Shown in pieces: positions 24,019 to 35,262 of a DNA stretch of 64,000 bases (positions are counted from its first letter, which is position 1; each line of letters starts with the position of its first letter). The notes beneath the pieces were generated by a model, which saw only the letters and a list, made by a program, of their open reading frames with translations, was not told where the DNA came from and ran no database searches. The stretch comes from Siphonodentalium dalli. Taxonomy: Eukaryota; Mollusca; Scaphopoda; Gadilida; Siphonodentaliidae. Both the position numbers and the translations under genes were made by a program. The DNA lies in assembly GCA_032622095.1 (NCBI GenBank), contig CP136068.1, positions 137,959,989 to 138,023,988 on the forward strand. Reading direction: 5' to 3'.

Positions 24019-24250
24019 TTAAAGGGGTACTGTACACTAAATCCGGCCGTTTATGGGACCATCTCCTTATATATTCAACAGAATATATGCAACAAATGAA
24101 TGAATTTGAGCCATGGATTAGTGCAAAATACACTTGTGTGCTCTATGAACGATGCGAACAACATGGTAATTATAATGCAAATGAATTTAAATTAAGTATG
24201 ATCAGTTTGATTTTATTCATCTCTCATCCCATATTTATCTAATCTTGAAT
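24019..24250. repeat. TTAAAGGGGTACTGTACAC repeat, copy 1
   Basis: The sequence from TTAAAGGGGTACTGTACAC through GAATGAATTTGAGCCATGG recurs at 39516-39675. The TTAA start suggests another TTAA family; the other end is not defined. Confidence 0.6.
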
Positions 24251-24255
24251 TTCAG

Positions 24256-24325
24256 TTGAGCAAAGGACCCTCTTCAGAACAAGTGGTGGGATTAAATTAC
24301 TAACAGACCATCCAACTTTGTCAAG
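24256..24325 (+). CDS. TTC12: TTC12 exon 6
   Basis: A 70-base exon after GAATTTCAG. With the split Val codon it reads VEQRTLFRTSGGIKLLTD, matching the TEQTLFR...G segment of TTC12. The donor is AAG|GTAGTA. A family A MITE begins with TTAA 19 bases downstream. Confidence 0.9.
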
Positions 24326-24343
24326 GTAGTAGCAGTACAGTAT

Positions 24344-24744
24344 TTAACCCTTTACCCAACAGAACGGCCCTGTGCCAATGCATTCTCTTATATATGCGAG
24401 TCGACCATAGGTCGCCTCGCATATATAAGAGAATGCATTGGCTTAACACATTAAAAATTATAAAATTGTTAAAGAATGTAAGAAAAAATGGTAAAAAGTG
24501 TTAAAAAAAGATTTTTTTTTAGGCCAATGCATTCTCTTATATATGCGAGGCGACCTATGGTCGACTCGCATATATAAGAGAATTCATTGGCACAGGGCAT
24601 AACTGTAACCATCACAATGTGGTCAATGTGCCGGTTCCAATGATATCCATATTTGTATGGTTCTATTGAGACAGACCGAAGATATTTTAGGCTGTTGAAG
24701 CTTTATTTGGCCGGTTTTGGCCGGTTTGTTGGGTAAAGGGTTAA
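24344..24744. mobile_element. Family A piggyBac-type MITE, copy 4
   Basis: Complete, with TTAA ends and two hairpins; it begins 19 bases after exon 6. Confidence 0.92.
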
Positions 24745-24748
24745 CCTC

Positions 24749-25185
24749 CAAGCCTGAATTTAGAGTGTCTGGCGTTTGCAGAATGAGGTCCCCAGAGTGT
24801 GAATTTAGTGACACTATCCCGCACAGGGGATTGCATCACCAAATTCACCCTCTGGGGACCTCATTCTGCTTAGGCCTCAACTACTATGGGAAACCAAGGA
24901 TAAGATTGAAGTTCCCCATTTGAAGTTGGTGATATTCACACATTAGTAACCTATATTATGCAATTTATCTTCTGCAAATTAGGGGATATAGAAACTTAAC
25001 TGAAAGGGAAATGTAACTAAAACAATGTTAATTTCAGACTACTTCCCAGAAGATGAGACCTAAGCAGAATGAGGTCCCCAGAGGGTGAATTTGCTGATGC
25101 TTGCCCGCTGTGCAGGATAGTGTCACTAAATTTAACATCTGGGTACCTCATTCTGCAAATGTCAGACACGCTAAATTCAGGCTTG
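24749..25185. mobile_element. Family B MITE, long form
   Basis: CAAGCCTGAATTTAGAGTG...GCTAAATTCAGGCTTG with the AT-rich core (GGGGATATAGAAACTTAACT). It starts four bases after the previous MITE. GTTAAC occurs on both sides, but an exact 8 bp duplication is not evident. Confidence 0.8.
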
Positions 25186-25627
25186 GTTAACACGATCACT
25201 ACTGACTAGAGTTATCTCATACTCATAATTGAATTAGCATCGGCAGTGAACATGTTAAAGCATATATTTGAAAAAATTACAATTTTAAATGGATATTCAC
25301 GTTGGATTCGTGTCAAGTCTTTCATTTACATACCAGTAATTATGAATAATTATTATATTCGGGACGTTAAAGGTGTATTTAGGCTTAATAATTTAGGCTT
25401 CATAATTTTATATCTTTTAATACACATATATTATTTATATATCAAACCTAATGTTATTTCTCTTTTGGCTTTTTCCTAATTACAATCTGTCAGAAAAATG
25501 GAAATACATATTAAAGATTGTGTGTCTTTTTGAATGAACTGTATTAATTCTGAGGTATATAATCATTATTTTGAGTCACCGAGACCATTAAACAGGAGAT
25601 TATATCACTAGGAAATGAGTTTTTTTA
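25186..25627. other. Intron, nothing recognised
   Basis: AT-rich; the open frame at 25246-25479 is low-complexity and hydrophobic and is not taken as a gene. Confidence 0.4.
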
Positions 25628-26450
25628 TACCCCCCCCCCCCCCCCCCCCCCCCCCCCCGCAACGAAGTTAGGGGGGTATACTGGAATCAGCTTGTCCGTC
25701 GTCTGTTGCACCGTCCATCCGTCCGTGGACACAAATTTGTCCGGAGTTTTTCTCAGTCGTTTTTTGATCAATTTTTGTGAAACTTGGCACAGACATCAAC
25801 CACCATGGGAACCTGTGCACCTGCGATTATGACGTCTGTCGGACTTTTTGGTGGAGTTATCCCCCCCTTTTTCCGGACTTACAAAATTTTCGCAACATGT
25901 ATAATTTTTGTCTGAGCTTTTATTCCTACATTTTTTAAGTCAATTTTGTTTAAACTTGGCACAGACATTAAGTACCATGGGAACCTGTGCACCTGCGATT
26001 ATGACGTCTGTCCGACATTTTTTGGTGGAGTTATCCCCCTTTTTCGACTTAGAAATGTTTTTTGCAACATGCATAATTTTGTCCAATCTTTTATTCCTAC
26101 ATTTATAGGTCAATGTTTTTGAATCTTGGCACTGATATTTAGTAACTATGGGAACCCTGTGCACCTGCGATTATGATGTCTGTCCGACTTTTTTTTGTGG
26201 AGTTATTCCCCTTTTTCGACTTAAGAACATTTTCGCAACATGCATAATTTTGTCCGAGCTTTTATTCCTACATTTTCGGTCAATAGGTTTAAGATTAGGG
26301 TTAGGGTTGTGCACCTGCAATGGGAACTGTTATTTTATTATTTTAACTAAATGTTTACTGACATGTGAAACATCTTAGTATTTTAAAAACACGGGGGGGG
26401 GGGGGGGGGGTGGGGGTATCCTTAGTCCCATTGGGACAGTCACACCTCTA
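25628..26450. repeat. Poly-C/poly-G bounded dispersed repeat with ~170 bp units
   Basis: Starts TATAC followed by a 29-base C run and ends near an 18-base G run and CACACCTCT. At least three units carry CATGGGAACCTGTGCACCTG, GATTATGACGTCTGTC and GAGTTATCCCC. It is the same style of repeat as 12625-13180. Confidence 0.8.
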
Positions 26451-26660
26451 TTTTTTTTCAAATTTTTGCAATGAAATGGGACAGGAATATTAATATATTT
26501 AAAATATTACAATATTTCTGTCTGAAAATTTATCTTTTAAAACAAATTTAGTTGAATTATGTTTAACAACAGATGTTTCTCCTGTGTTTTTTTTTAAATA
26601 ATAATGTAAATATCTGTGTTTTAGAAAACTATGTTGTTTATTTTTTTTTTGCCAATAAGA

Positions 26661-26945
26661 GCAAGTCTGAATTTAGTGTCCCTGTCATTTGCAGAATGAG
26701 GTCCCCAGAGGGTCAATTTACTGGGCTAGCATCACTAAATTCACCCTCTGGGACCTCATTCTGCTTAGGCCTCATCTTCTCTGGAAAGTTTCTTTATAAT
26801 AAAACTTCTATAGAAACTTATTCACATCGATTCTATTTCTTTTTGAGTTTAGTTTCTGTTTATCCCCAAATTAGCAGATGACGCATTGCATAATCGAGGT
26901 TCGCAAGGGTGTACATCACAATATTCACCATTTGGGAACTTCAAT
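26661..26945. mobile_element. Family B MITE, long form, right part lost
   Basis: Begins GCAAGTCTGAATTTAGTGTC and contains one shortened palindromic module and the AT-rich core, then passes into unrelated sequence without the second terminal repeat. Confidence 0.7.
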
Positions 26946-27020
26946 CCAAAATACAGGTCAAGTTCAAATTTGGGTTCCGCCCACCAATTTTCACCAGAGT
27001 TATGGCCCTTGCAATTAATA

Positions 27021-28492
27021 GGGGAGACTGGGGAGAACTGGGACAATTTATAAATTTAACCAATTATTTTGGTAATTGTAGATAACTGCTGAAAGGCTCT
27101 ATGATATTAACAAACACACTGGATATACGAACACAGTGGATGATATTGTCTGTCTAATTATCATATTACAAGGGAGATAACTCTCAATTAAATTAAATGT
27201 TTTTTTGGGGGTGAACTGGGCCAGTGTGGGGGAGATGTGGGTCAAAGTGGGACAGCCAATTGGTGCTTAAATAAACAATATTCTCAATTCAAATCCATAA
27301 ATTTATAAATTAGGATGCTAAAAATCATCGTAACAGAGAAAATTGAATATCAAAGATATCTGAGATGTTCACCTCAGGACAGATTAAAGGTACAGGCAAA
27401 CATACTTAATAATTCCACATGAGGCCCCATGGTTTGCATTCTCATCAACAAGAATTTATTGTAAGAAATATATGTACGGTAAATGCATGTAGCTAGTACA
27501 CATGTAAATATTTTGCATGAATTGCATACGATGGCAATGACTTTTCATTCATTAGTCCTAATACATTTGACTATATACATGTACAGTGCATGTAATCCTG
27601 CATATGGCATGCTTGGCCAATTTTGACAGCCTACCAATTTTGAATGTATTCTAGCAAGGGGACGTGGCTAGAGCATCTCCATTTGGGGGTCCACTTTATA
27701 ATTTCCAACTGCACCCCCCCCCCCCCCCCCCCCCCCCACTCCATAACCAGACCCACAAATTTCCATATTTGAGAAATTCTATCTGCTCCATACATGGGTT
27801 GGAATTTTCCAACTGGTACCTCAAGGTTTCCAACTGTTGCAAATGTTCGACCTGACTCCAACCCCTAAGGTTGGAACATTTCCACTGATGATCTTTTGAG
27901 TCAAATATATTAGCTGCAAGTACAGGCAATTCAAATTTTTTTTTACAAAATAACACATTTCACACTAAATTCTGGTTGCAAATGACACTACCAAAAATAA
28001 TTCAACTTCTCTTTGGTCTGATATTTCCAGCTCAATATGTTGTGTCAGGCACGAAATCTCCAACTTGTGAAAACACCCCAACCTCCATGTCGTCCCTGAT
28101 TCACATGTTGATAAACTGACAATGTCCCAGTTCTCCCCACAACCTCAAAATGCATATTAATCTTAATTCCAAGAATAAGCAGTAGCAATTGAAATAAACT
28201 AATTATTTTGTCATTTACTAATATTGTTTTGCGGAGTAATATGTTGAAGTTATATGTTTGCTTTCAACCTACATGCCACTAAAATCAAAGCGTCTAACTA
28301 AAAAGATGATTTTGATGTCTTATTTCACATACATTTAAATTTGCCTCAAATAAAAACTTTGAGCAACTTGAAATATCAATTTTGTTTGAGTATTTCATCA
28401 AGCATCATGGTGCATGAAACATCAGTTTGAATTGTCACTGCAATTTCAAGCCACGCCCACTGTCCCAGTTCACCCCTGTCCCAGGTTTCCCC
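27021..28492. mobile_element. 1.47 kb DNA element with GGGGAGACTGGGG ends
   Basis: GGGGAGACTGGGGAGAACTG at the left matches the complement of CCTGTCCCAGGTTTCCCC at the right, with TA on both outer sides. GGGTGAACTGGGCCAG and CCCAGTTCTCCCC recur internally. A poly-C run (27714-27737) lies inside. No transposase ORF was found; the superfamily is not assigned. Confidence 0.7.
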
Positions 28493-28543
28493 TACAGACG
28501 TATTTTGCCATGCCCAAGAGATACTCTTGTTTAGAGAAATAGA

Positions 28544-28956
28544 TAAGGCCAAAATTAATAAATTGTTTGTTTGTCCACACCCCTACCCGAAAAATTTCAG
28601 GTGGGTAGGTAGGTAGGGATTTTTTTTTTTGCAAGGTGGAATGGCATATTAAGGGTCCCCTCCATGGTGCAGGCGGAGGGTATCAATATTAATAAATAGT
28701 CAGGGATTAATTTGAAAACAAATTAAAAATGTAATAGTTGGAAAAACACAACAGGAACAATAAATAATTATGCTGTTCAGTCACAGTTGCTGGAGTTTCT
28801 GACCGAAAATGAGCTTCTCAGACAACATACCACTACTGAATAAATAAATTAAAAAAAAAAAAAAATTCTCAATCTCAATAAAAGAATTTCCAGTCGGCCG
28901 TTAAAATCGAGTCGGTCGGGGCGAGGACAAACAAATACCTTTTTAATTATGGCCTA
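28544..28956. mobile_element. MITE with GGCCAAAATTAATAAA inverted ends
   Basis: TAAGGCCAAAATTAATAAAT...GTTTGTCC matches the complement of GGACAAACAAATAC...ATTATGGCCTA. A GTAGGTAGGTAGGG block links it to the element at 10545-10914. It ends 30 bases before exon 7. Confidence 0.72.
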
Positions 28957-28986
28957 ACTCTAACTTTCTTATTTTTTTTACCTCAG

Positions 28987-29081
28987 TGCATTGAGTGCTT
29001 CTCCAAAAAGTCTCTCTGAAGAGCAGCTTGACATGATGTGTGCTTCCACAGACATGCTGCGTGGATCTGTCTGGAGTAATG
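28987..29081 (+). CDS. TTC12: TTC12 exon 7
   Basis: A 95-base exon after TTTTTTTACCTCAG, ending AATG|GTAAGA. It completes the split Ser codon and encodes SASPKSLSEEQLDMMCASTD and LRGSVWSN, helical and acidic, aligned by position with the divergent ARM-like repeat of TTC12. Phase agrees on both sides. A TA-flanked MITE ends only 30 bases before the exon, and a family A MITE starts 38 bases after it. Confidence 0.82.
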
Positions 29082-29118
29082 GTAAGAGATGCTGGCAAAA
29101 AATTTCGGTTTATTAGTG

Positions 29119-29519
29119 TTAACCCTTTACCCAACAAACCGGCCAAAACCGGCCAAATAAAGCTTCAATAGCCTAAAATATCTTCGGTCTGTCTCAATAG
29201 AACCATACAAATATGGATATCATTGGAACCGGCTCCTTGACCACATTGTGATAGTTACAGTTATGCCCTGTGCCAATGCATTCTCTTATATATGCGAGTC
29301 GACCATAGGTCGCCTCGCATATATAAGAGAATGCATTGGCCTAAAAAAAATCTTTTTTTTAACACTTTTTACCATTTTTTCTTACATTCTTTAACAATTT
29401 TATAATTTTTAATGTGTTAAGCCAATGCATTCTCTTATATATGCGAGGCGACCTATGGTCGACTCGCATATATAAGAGAATGCATTGGCACAGGGCCCTT
29501 CTGTTGGGTAAAGGGTTAA
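29119..29519. mobile_element. Family A piggyBac-type MITE, copy 5
   Basis: Complete with TTAA ends, in the inverted orientation relative to copy 1, 38 bases after exon 7. Confidence 0.92.
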
Positions 29520-29537
29520 CTATGCTCTGTCCATTGG

Positions 29538-29944
29538 CAAGCCTTGAAATAGTGTGTCTGTCATTTGCAGAATGAGGTCCCCAGAGGGTGAATTTAGCAA
29601 AGTGGGCCAGCATCACCAAGTTCACCATCTGGGAACCTCATTCTGCTTAGGCCTCAACTGCTATGGCAGACTTATGATTAGATTGAAGTTCCCCAGTTGA
29701 AGTTGGTGATGTTCACCCATTTTAATAGTCACCTTGATTATGCATTTTATCTTCTGCGGATGGGAAAAGTAACTAAAACAATGTTAATTTGAGACTATAG
29801 ATACTTCACAGAAGATGAGGCCTATGCAGAATGAGGTCCCAGAGGGTATATTTGATGATGCTAGCCCACTCTGTGGGATAGCATTACTAAATTCACCCTC
29901 TGGGGACCTCATTCTGCAAATGACAGACACTATTTGCAGACTTG
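29538..29944. mobile_element. Family B MITE, long form
   Basis: CAAGCCTTGAAATAGTGTG at the left and CACTATTTGCAGACTTG at the right enclose two modules and the AT-rich core. No clear target duplication remains. Confidence 0.78.
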
Positions 29945-31104
29945 GATGGAGTCTGGAAATTTATCAGACTGATATTGAGGATAAACTTATAATTTTTCCC
30001 TATATATGGAGATAAAGTCAAAGTAGAGTAAATAAATAACTGTAACACTTTCATTATCCCCCCCAGCACAAAACCGTAAACACCGATGCACATGTTCACA
30101 AAACGGATACCCACAACACTCAATTATATTGCATAAGACGTGAGGTAAAATTCTGTGCCATTGAAGTCCGTGCATGGTCGGCAGTGGCCCTCGTTTTCAG
30201 GAAGTACGTATGCAGTATAGTATAACAGAGTTTGTGATGAGGGCTTTCCTTAACTAAATTACAGTAATTTATTCTCCCTAAAATTTCACAAAAACAAACA
30301 TAAATTTATTTAAGATATGGGCAGCCTTCCCTGTTGATATAGTTTTTAAAATAGTCACATCCATTAAAACCCAATAAATAGAAAGAATATATAATAGACA
30401 GATGTTGTTCTTATACAAATCATAAATATCGCGTAGATTGTAATGTTAATGTCATGTTTGTACCCTTGGTTATGTAAACAAACATAAAAAGGTTACGTTA
30501 TGATTGTTTATAGACAAACACTCGGAATTACCGTATCGTCCAATGAAAATGTTCTGTTGTGCTGTGGAATGCGTAGATAAAATTATTGGCGCAATTGATA
30601 ATCGCATTCAAATCACACCAACTTTTATTTTAATCGACCCATTCTACCCACTGTCAGTTCAAAATGAAGCTAATCCACATTACTTCATGAGTGGGAAATG
30701 ATGAGACCGAAAACATGTACATAATATAAATGTTCTCGCAAAGATATGAATATTTTCAATCCAGTTAGTATATGGTAATACATACCAAATAAGAAATATT
30801 ACGATGTGTCATATTGTGAGTTGTAAGTTGTAAGCGCACCTAATTAGGAGTTTTACAACCAACATAAAGTGCGCTAATCTAAATAAGGAATGGCTCAATA
30901 TCATGACTCATCTTATAAACAATCCACTGTGCTTTTTGCGAGAAACTAACAACAAGTCGACCTGTATTTTCTCCGAAACAAAACATGTTTTGTGAATAAT
31001 ATCACATTCATATCATCCTTATGATATACTATTAGTATATTCTTGAGGAAGGTATCATAATTTGATAATGTTATTTCTAAATTATAATCTACAAAGAAGT
31101 CCCT
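29945..31104. other. Intron with a fragment shared with 37180-37310
   Basis: 30340-30420 (AATAAATAGAAAGAATATA, GTTGTTCTTAT) resembles 37260-37312. Otherwise nothing is recognised; small ORFs lack support. Confidence 0.4.
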
Positions 31105-31505
31105 TTAACCCTTTACCCAACAAAACCGGCCAAAAACGACCAAATAAAGCTGCAACAGCCTAAATTATCTTGGGTCTGTCTCAATAAAACCATACAAATA
31201 TGGATATCATTGGAACCGGTTCATTGACCACATTGTGATGGTTACAGTTATGCCCTGTGCCAATGCATTCTCTTATATATGCGAGTCGACCATAGGTCGC
31301 CTCGCATATATAAGAGAATGCATTGGCCTAAAAAAAATCTTTTTTTAACACTTTTTACCATTTTTTCTTACATTGTTTAACAATTTTATAATTTTTAATG
31401 TGTTAAGCCAATGCATTCTCTTATATATGCGAGGCGACCTATGGTCGACTTGCATATATAAGAGAATGCATTGGCACAGGGCCGTTCTGTTGGGTAAAGG
31501 GTTAA
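31105..31505. mobile_element. Family A piggyBac-type MITE, copy 6
   Basis: Complete with TTAA ends. It shares AATTATCTTGGGTCTGTCTC with copy 9, so these two form a subfamily. Confidence 0.92.
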
Positions 31506-31575
31506 AAGACAGATTATCACTTCATTATATATAATCCTTCCATGACTGGAGCTTCCTGAAATTTTGCAAAAACCT

Positions 31576-31791
31576 TGAGCCAATGCATTCTCTTATATAT
31601 GCAAGTCTCCCATAGGAGCCTTGCATATATAAGAGAATACATTGGACTAACAATATTTACTTGAGCTTTTAAGCTAGTGCATTCTCTTATATATATGAGG
31701 CTCCATATGAGAGACTCGCATATATAGGAGAATGCACTGGCACAGGATCTTTACTGCTGCACCAGCGCAGCTCCCATCATGAAAAGGTTAA
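31576..31791. mobile_element. TTAA-type element with two diverged hairpin cassettes
   Basis: Two hairpins of the GCATTCTCTTATATATG type, with loops changed to CTCCCATAGGAGCC and CTCCATATGAGAG, are followed by CTGCACCAGCGCAGCTCCCA and a final TTAA. The same tail occurs in 56766-57107. The left boundary is unclear. Confidence 0.7.
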
Positions 31792-31860
31792 CATGTTCAC
31801 ACACCATTGCACACTATTTTAACTCCCTCTTGAAAGTTTTGTATGTTTTTCATGTTTTAG

Positions 31861-32050
31861 ATGCCAATTCAGAATGCCTGATAAAAACAGAAAAGGTGCT
31901 TTGCAATTACTGCAATATACTGGAATGCAAATTCAAGAGCCATCCAAAGGAAGGCAAAATCTTACATATAGCGATAATGAAACTTCTACAGGCCCTTGTA
32001 GTAGTACCACATGGGCTCTCTCTGTTGGGCTTGCATTTAGACGTCCAGAG
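31861..32050 (+). CDS. TTC12: TTC12 exon 8
   Basis: The acceptor is TTTTCATGTTTTAG and the donor CAGAG|GTGAGT. The frame in phase with exons 7 and 9 encodes 62 codons (DANSECLIKTEKVLCNYC, then HIAIMKLLQALVVVPHGLSL), amphipathic helices fitting the ARM-like region. The open frame, phases and splice sites support it; sequence similarity alone is weak. A family C MITE starts right after the donor consensus. Confidence 0.8.
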
Positions 32051-32056
32051 GTGAGT

Positions 32057-32227
32057 TACAGTAATGCTCTAAATAATCGACTCATTAACCACAGCAGAAT
32101 TATGGGTAACTTTTCAGGATTTAGTCAGAAATATGGCTTGTTGCCATTCATATTTCCGACTAAATCCTGAAAAATTACCCATAATTCCTCTGTGGTTAAG
32201 GAGTCGATTATTTAGGGCATTACTTTA
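32057..32227. mobile_element. Family C MITE abutting the exon 8 donor
   Basis: TACAGTAATGCTCTAAATAA...TTATTTAGGGCATTACTTTA with TA ends. Its first TA directly follows the six-base donor GTGAGT of exon 8, so the element starts at intron position +7. Confidence 0.88.
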
Positions 32228-33608
32228 GTTAACGAAGAGAAAAATCGGCTAAAAGCCCTTCTTGTTGTCATTGGAGTTAGTCAGGAGCAGGAAATTTCCA
32301 TTGATCCTGGTGTGGTGATAAGACACCAGGCATTAAAATCTGACGAGAATCATGATTCTAATTATGAATCTCGTAAAAATTCTTGATTCCCTGTAGAAAC
32401 GCTATGTTTTGATTCTCGCAAGATCTGATGGATTTAAGGCTTGAGACACATGTGTGGCCAGATCTCGGTGATAGACAGCGTACATGTCAATCTCTACCAG
32501 AGCTCACCAGTCATACTTCCTTTCTGACTCTGTCACCGGCTGGGTACTAGTCTATGGTTTCTATATTTAGCGCGGGGTTTTCCAACCAAAATGCCGAAAA
32601 CTGATCTCCCCAAAGTAAAATTTCCTATGTGCTTTGAGAACAATTACCGCAATTAAAACTTAATGACAGAATGGAGAATCAGAGCAGTAGTTATGATGAC
32701 GATGTTTGCAAGCTACTAGTCAAAATTGCAGCAAATTTGAACACTTGATTTTGACTTGGCATGCGTGTTGTTGCGACAGTGTTGTACATGTGCTTTTAGA
32801 CTGTTGATAAAATAATCAGAGAACCAAATCACACCGTTTCGCAATATAGTTCTTTGGTTCTAGTGGAACTTTCCAAACTTAAGGTAGGAAATTACACATA
32901 TTTTGTCCGATATTTTGGGTGCTTAATAAGGGCAGAATGTTGCTGTGTTCGCTTAATATATCGCGGAAGTCCACTAAATGTCGGTGAAATGTCGGCGGTA
33001 GCAGCGGTATTACCGATTGATCAAGGGAGGTAAACCCTACATGGTGTTTGTGTACATGTAAGGAAGAGAATCGAGTATCTACTCCAGGGAAATATCTCTA
33101 TCATTGACAATTTCTGATACTGGTCTGGAGCTTTCGTTTCTCGTGAATCTTCATCAGAACCTGGTTGCTGTGTATGTGAGTTGTGGATAGGGTGCTTTTT
33201 ATACACTGGGTATTTGTGAGTTAGTTAACCGTTCCTTTAATTAATGGATTCTTCCACTCTGTTTATATCAAAGTATAGAATGGAATGGTCTAGTGTTCAT
33301 TTAGAGGAGTGTTTTGATGACAGAAGAATACCATTTCTGTCATTTGGAGGGAATGTTCTTCAGATCATAACTTCGAAAACAGCCAGAGGCTAACTTTTAA
33401 ACAAATGATCTTTAAGTCAACATTAAATGGCTATTGGTTTTTCATTTCACAGTTAATTTTGTAATCTTTTGCTGGAAATTCTCTCTCCTGCACTTTTTTT
33501 TGGGTCTGCATGTTTATTAATTTTCATTGAAAATACCCCCCCCCCCCCCCCCCCGCACTATTATTTGGGTCTGCACTTTTATTTGGAGCCCCAAAGTAAA
33601 AGCGATAA
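32228..33608. other. Intron, nothing assigned; poly-C run
   Basis: Includes a C run at 33537-33554 next to GGGTCTGCA...TTTATT repeats like those near 1700. The 61-codon minus-strand ORF at 33021-33206 has no supported function. Confidence 0.4.
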
Positions 33609-33714
33609 AGGAACCATGGTTATATTCCTTGACTGCCGATACACTGTAGCTAACTGTGGTATAGGAACCCTGGTTATATTCCTTGACTGCCGATACACTG
33701 TAGCTAACTGCAGA
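33609..33714. repeat. Tandem duplication, ~53 bp x 2
   Basis: GGTTATATTCCTTGACTGCC and CGATACACTGTAGCTAACTG occur twice in a row with one or two differences. Confidence 0.85.
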
Positions 33715-33818
33715 CTGTCTCATTTCTATAATATATAAATTTGCTGGAAGATACGGTTTCATACCAGTTGATGATTACATGCATTTTAACCACACAATAC
33801 TCTGGTTATCTTGTGGTT

Positions 33819-34318
33819 TATAACCGCGTTTAAAGTCTAACCGAAATGTGACCCGCCATATCAAATCCAGTCGTAAGTCGGGATTTTTTTTTACCCTGTG
33901 CCAATGCATTCTCTTATATATGCGAGTCGACCATAGGTCGCCTCGCATATATAAGAGAATGCATTGGCCTAACAATTTTTTATCATGTTTTTAAAATAAA
34001 TGTTTCTTACAATTTTTATGACATAAAATAAAAAACATCCATTACCCTGCAGGGAGCCCCACACATATATAGAAGAGTGTCGTCTGTTCATGTTTGTCTG
34101 GGGCTCTGTATGGGTGAAATTATAAAATTGTTAAAGAATACAAGAACAAATTATTAAAATTGTAAAAAATTGTTAGGCCAATGCATTCTCTTATATATGC
34201 GAGGCGACCTATGCATATATAAGAGAATGCATTGGCACAGGGTAAAAAAACTTCCGACTGGATTTGATATGGCAGGTCACAAGTGTGGTCTAACTGGGGT
34301 GCCACCCCGGTTCGATGC
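33819..34318. mobile_element. Nested inverted-repeat element with two hairpin cassettes
   Basis: The outer arms share CATATCAAATCCAGTCG and its complement. Inside, ACCCTGTGCCAATGCATTCT and its complement bring two cassettes, the second with a shortened loop. The centre holds a third inverted pair (GGAGCCCCACACA, CTGGGGCTC). Confidence 0.7.
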
Positions 34319-34523
34319 AAGCCTTGAAATAGTGTCTGTCATTTGCAGATAGCGGGGTAGCGTCACTAAATTCACCCTCTGGGGACCTCATTCTGCTGAG
34401 GTGTAAGCAGAAAAAAGGTCCCCAGAGGGTGAACTTGGTGATGCTAGCCCGCTATGTGGGGTAGCGTCATTAAATTCACCCTCTGGGGACCTCATTCTGC
34501 AAATGACAGACACACTATTTCAA
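34318..34523. mobile_element. Family B MITE, internally deleted
   Basis: Begins CAAGCCTTGAAATAGTG, lacks the first half-module and ends CACTATTTCAA without GGCTTG. CCCCGGTTCGATG is present just before and just after, longer than the usual 8 bp. Confidence 0.78.
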
Positions 34524-34604
34524 CCCCGGTTCGATGAGTCATTTACTTTGGGCAGTAGAGTATTCTCAGTAACTGACTTGAATGAGCTGTGAAACATATT
34601 TCCA

Positions 34605-34990
34605 TTAACCCTTTACCTGTGCCAATGCATTCTCTTATATATGCGAGTCGACCATAGGTCGCCTCGCATATATAAGAGAATGCATTGGCTTAACACATTA
34701 AAAATTATAAAATTGTTAAAGAATGTAAGAAAAAATGGTAAAAAGTGTTAAAAAAAGATTTTTTTTAGGCCAATGCATTCTCTTATATATGCGAGGCGAC
34801 CTATGGTTGACTCACATATATAAGAGAATGCATTGGCACAGGGCATAACTGTAACTATCACAATGTGGTCAAGGAGCCGGTTCCAATGATATCCATATTT
34901 GTATGGTTCTATTGAGACAGACCGAAGATATTTTAGGCTGTTGAAGCTTTATTTGGCCGGTTTTGGCCGTTTTGTTGGATAAAGGGTTAA
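34605..34990. mobile_element. Family A piggyBac-type MITE, copy 7 (shortened left end)
   Basis: The left end reads TTAACCCTTTACCTGTGCC, missing about 14 bases found in other copies; the right end is intact with TTAA. Confidence 0.88.
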
Positions 34991-34994
34991 GACT

Positions 34995-35135
34995 TTAACC
35001 CTTTCAGTGCCAAGTCCGATTAGAGCTTAGAGCTCTTTCCATCAATGTATCATATTATTATAATCAATAAATTTGAAAAATGATCAAGGAAATATGGGTT
35101 GATACAAAAATCGGCCTTGGCACTGAAAGGGTTAA
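34995..35135. mobile_element. Family A' TTAA fold-back element, internally deleted
   Basis: TTAACCCTTTCAGTGCCAAG to GGCACTGAAAGGGTTAA; short relative of 863-1117. It begins four bases after copy 7 and ends 37 bases before exon 9. Confidence 0.85.
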
Positions 35136-35172
35136 GACTCCAGATTATATTCATTTTAATTTTTCTCTTCAG

Positions 35173-35262
35173 GATGTTTGTTATACTGTTTACCTTTATG
35201 AAGCACACAAGTCTGTGTCGTGTTTCCACGAGAGTCATGTATCCTCTATCTCTAGATAGCAA
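35173..35262 (+). CDS. TTC12: TTC12 exon 9
   Basis: After TTTTTCTCTTCAG the split Arg codon is completed and the exon reads MFVILFTFMKHTSLCR, then VMYPLSLDS. The donor is AA|GTGAGT. It aligns with the FALLLHLAQ segment of TTC12. A TTAA hairpin element ends 37 bases upstream. Confidence 0.82.

Noticed and set aside
28837-28866. Poly-A tract as the tail of a SINE or LINE
   Set aside because: It lies inside a MITE with inverted ends; no RT or tRNA-like head is seen.
33021-33206. Minus-strand 61-codon ORF with a DEDSRETKAPDQYQ phrase as a retroelement tail
   Set aside because: The phrase seemed vaguely familiar, but no neighbouring reverse transcriptase or LTR supports it.
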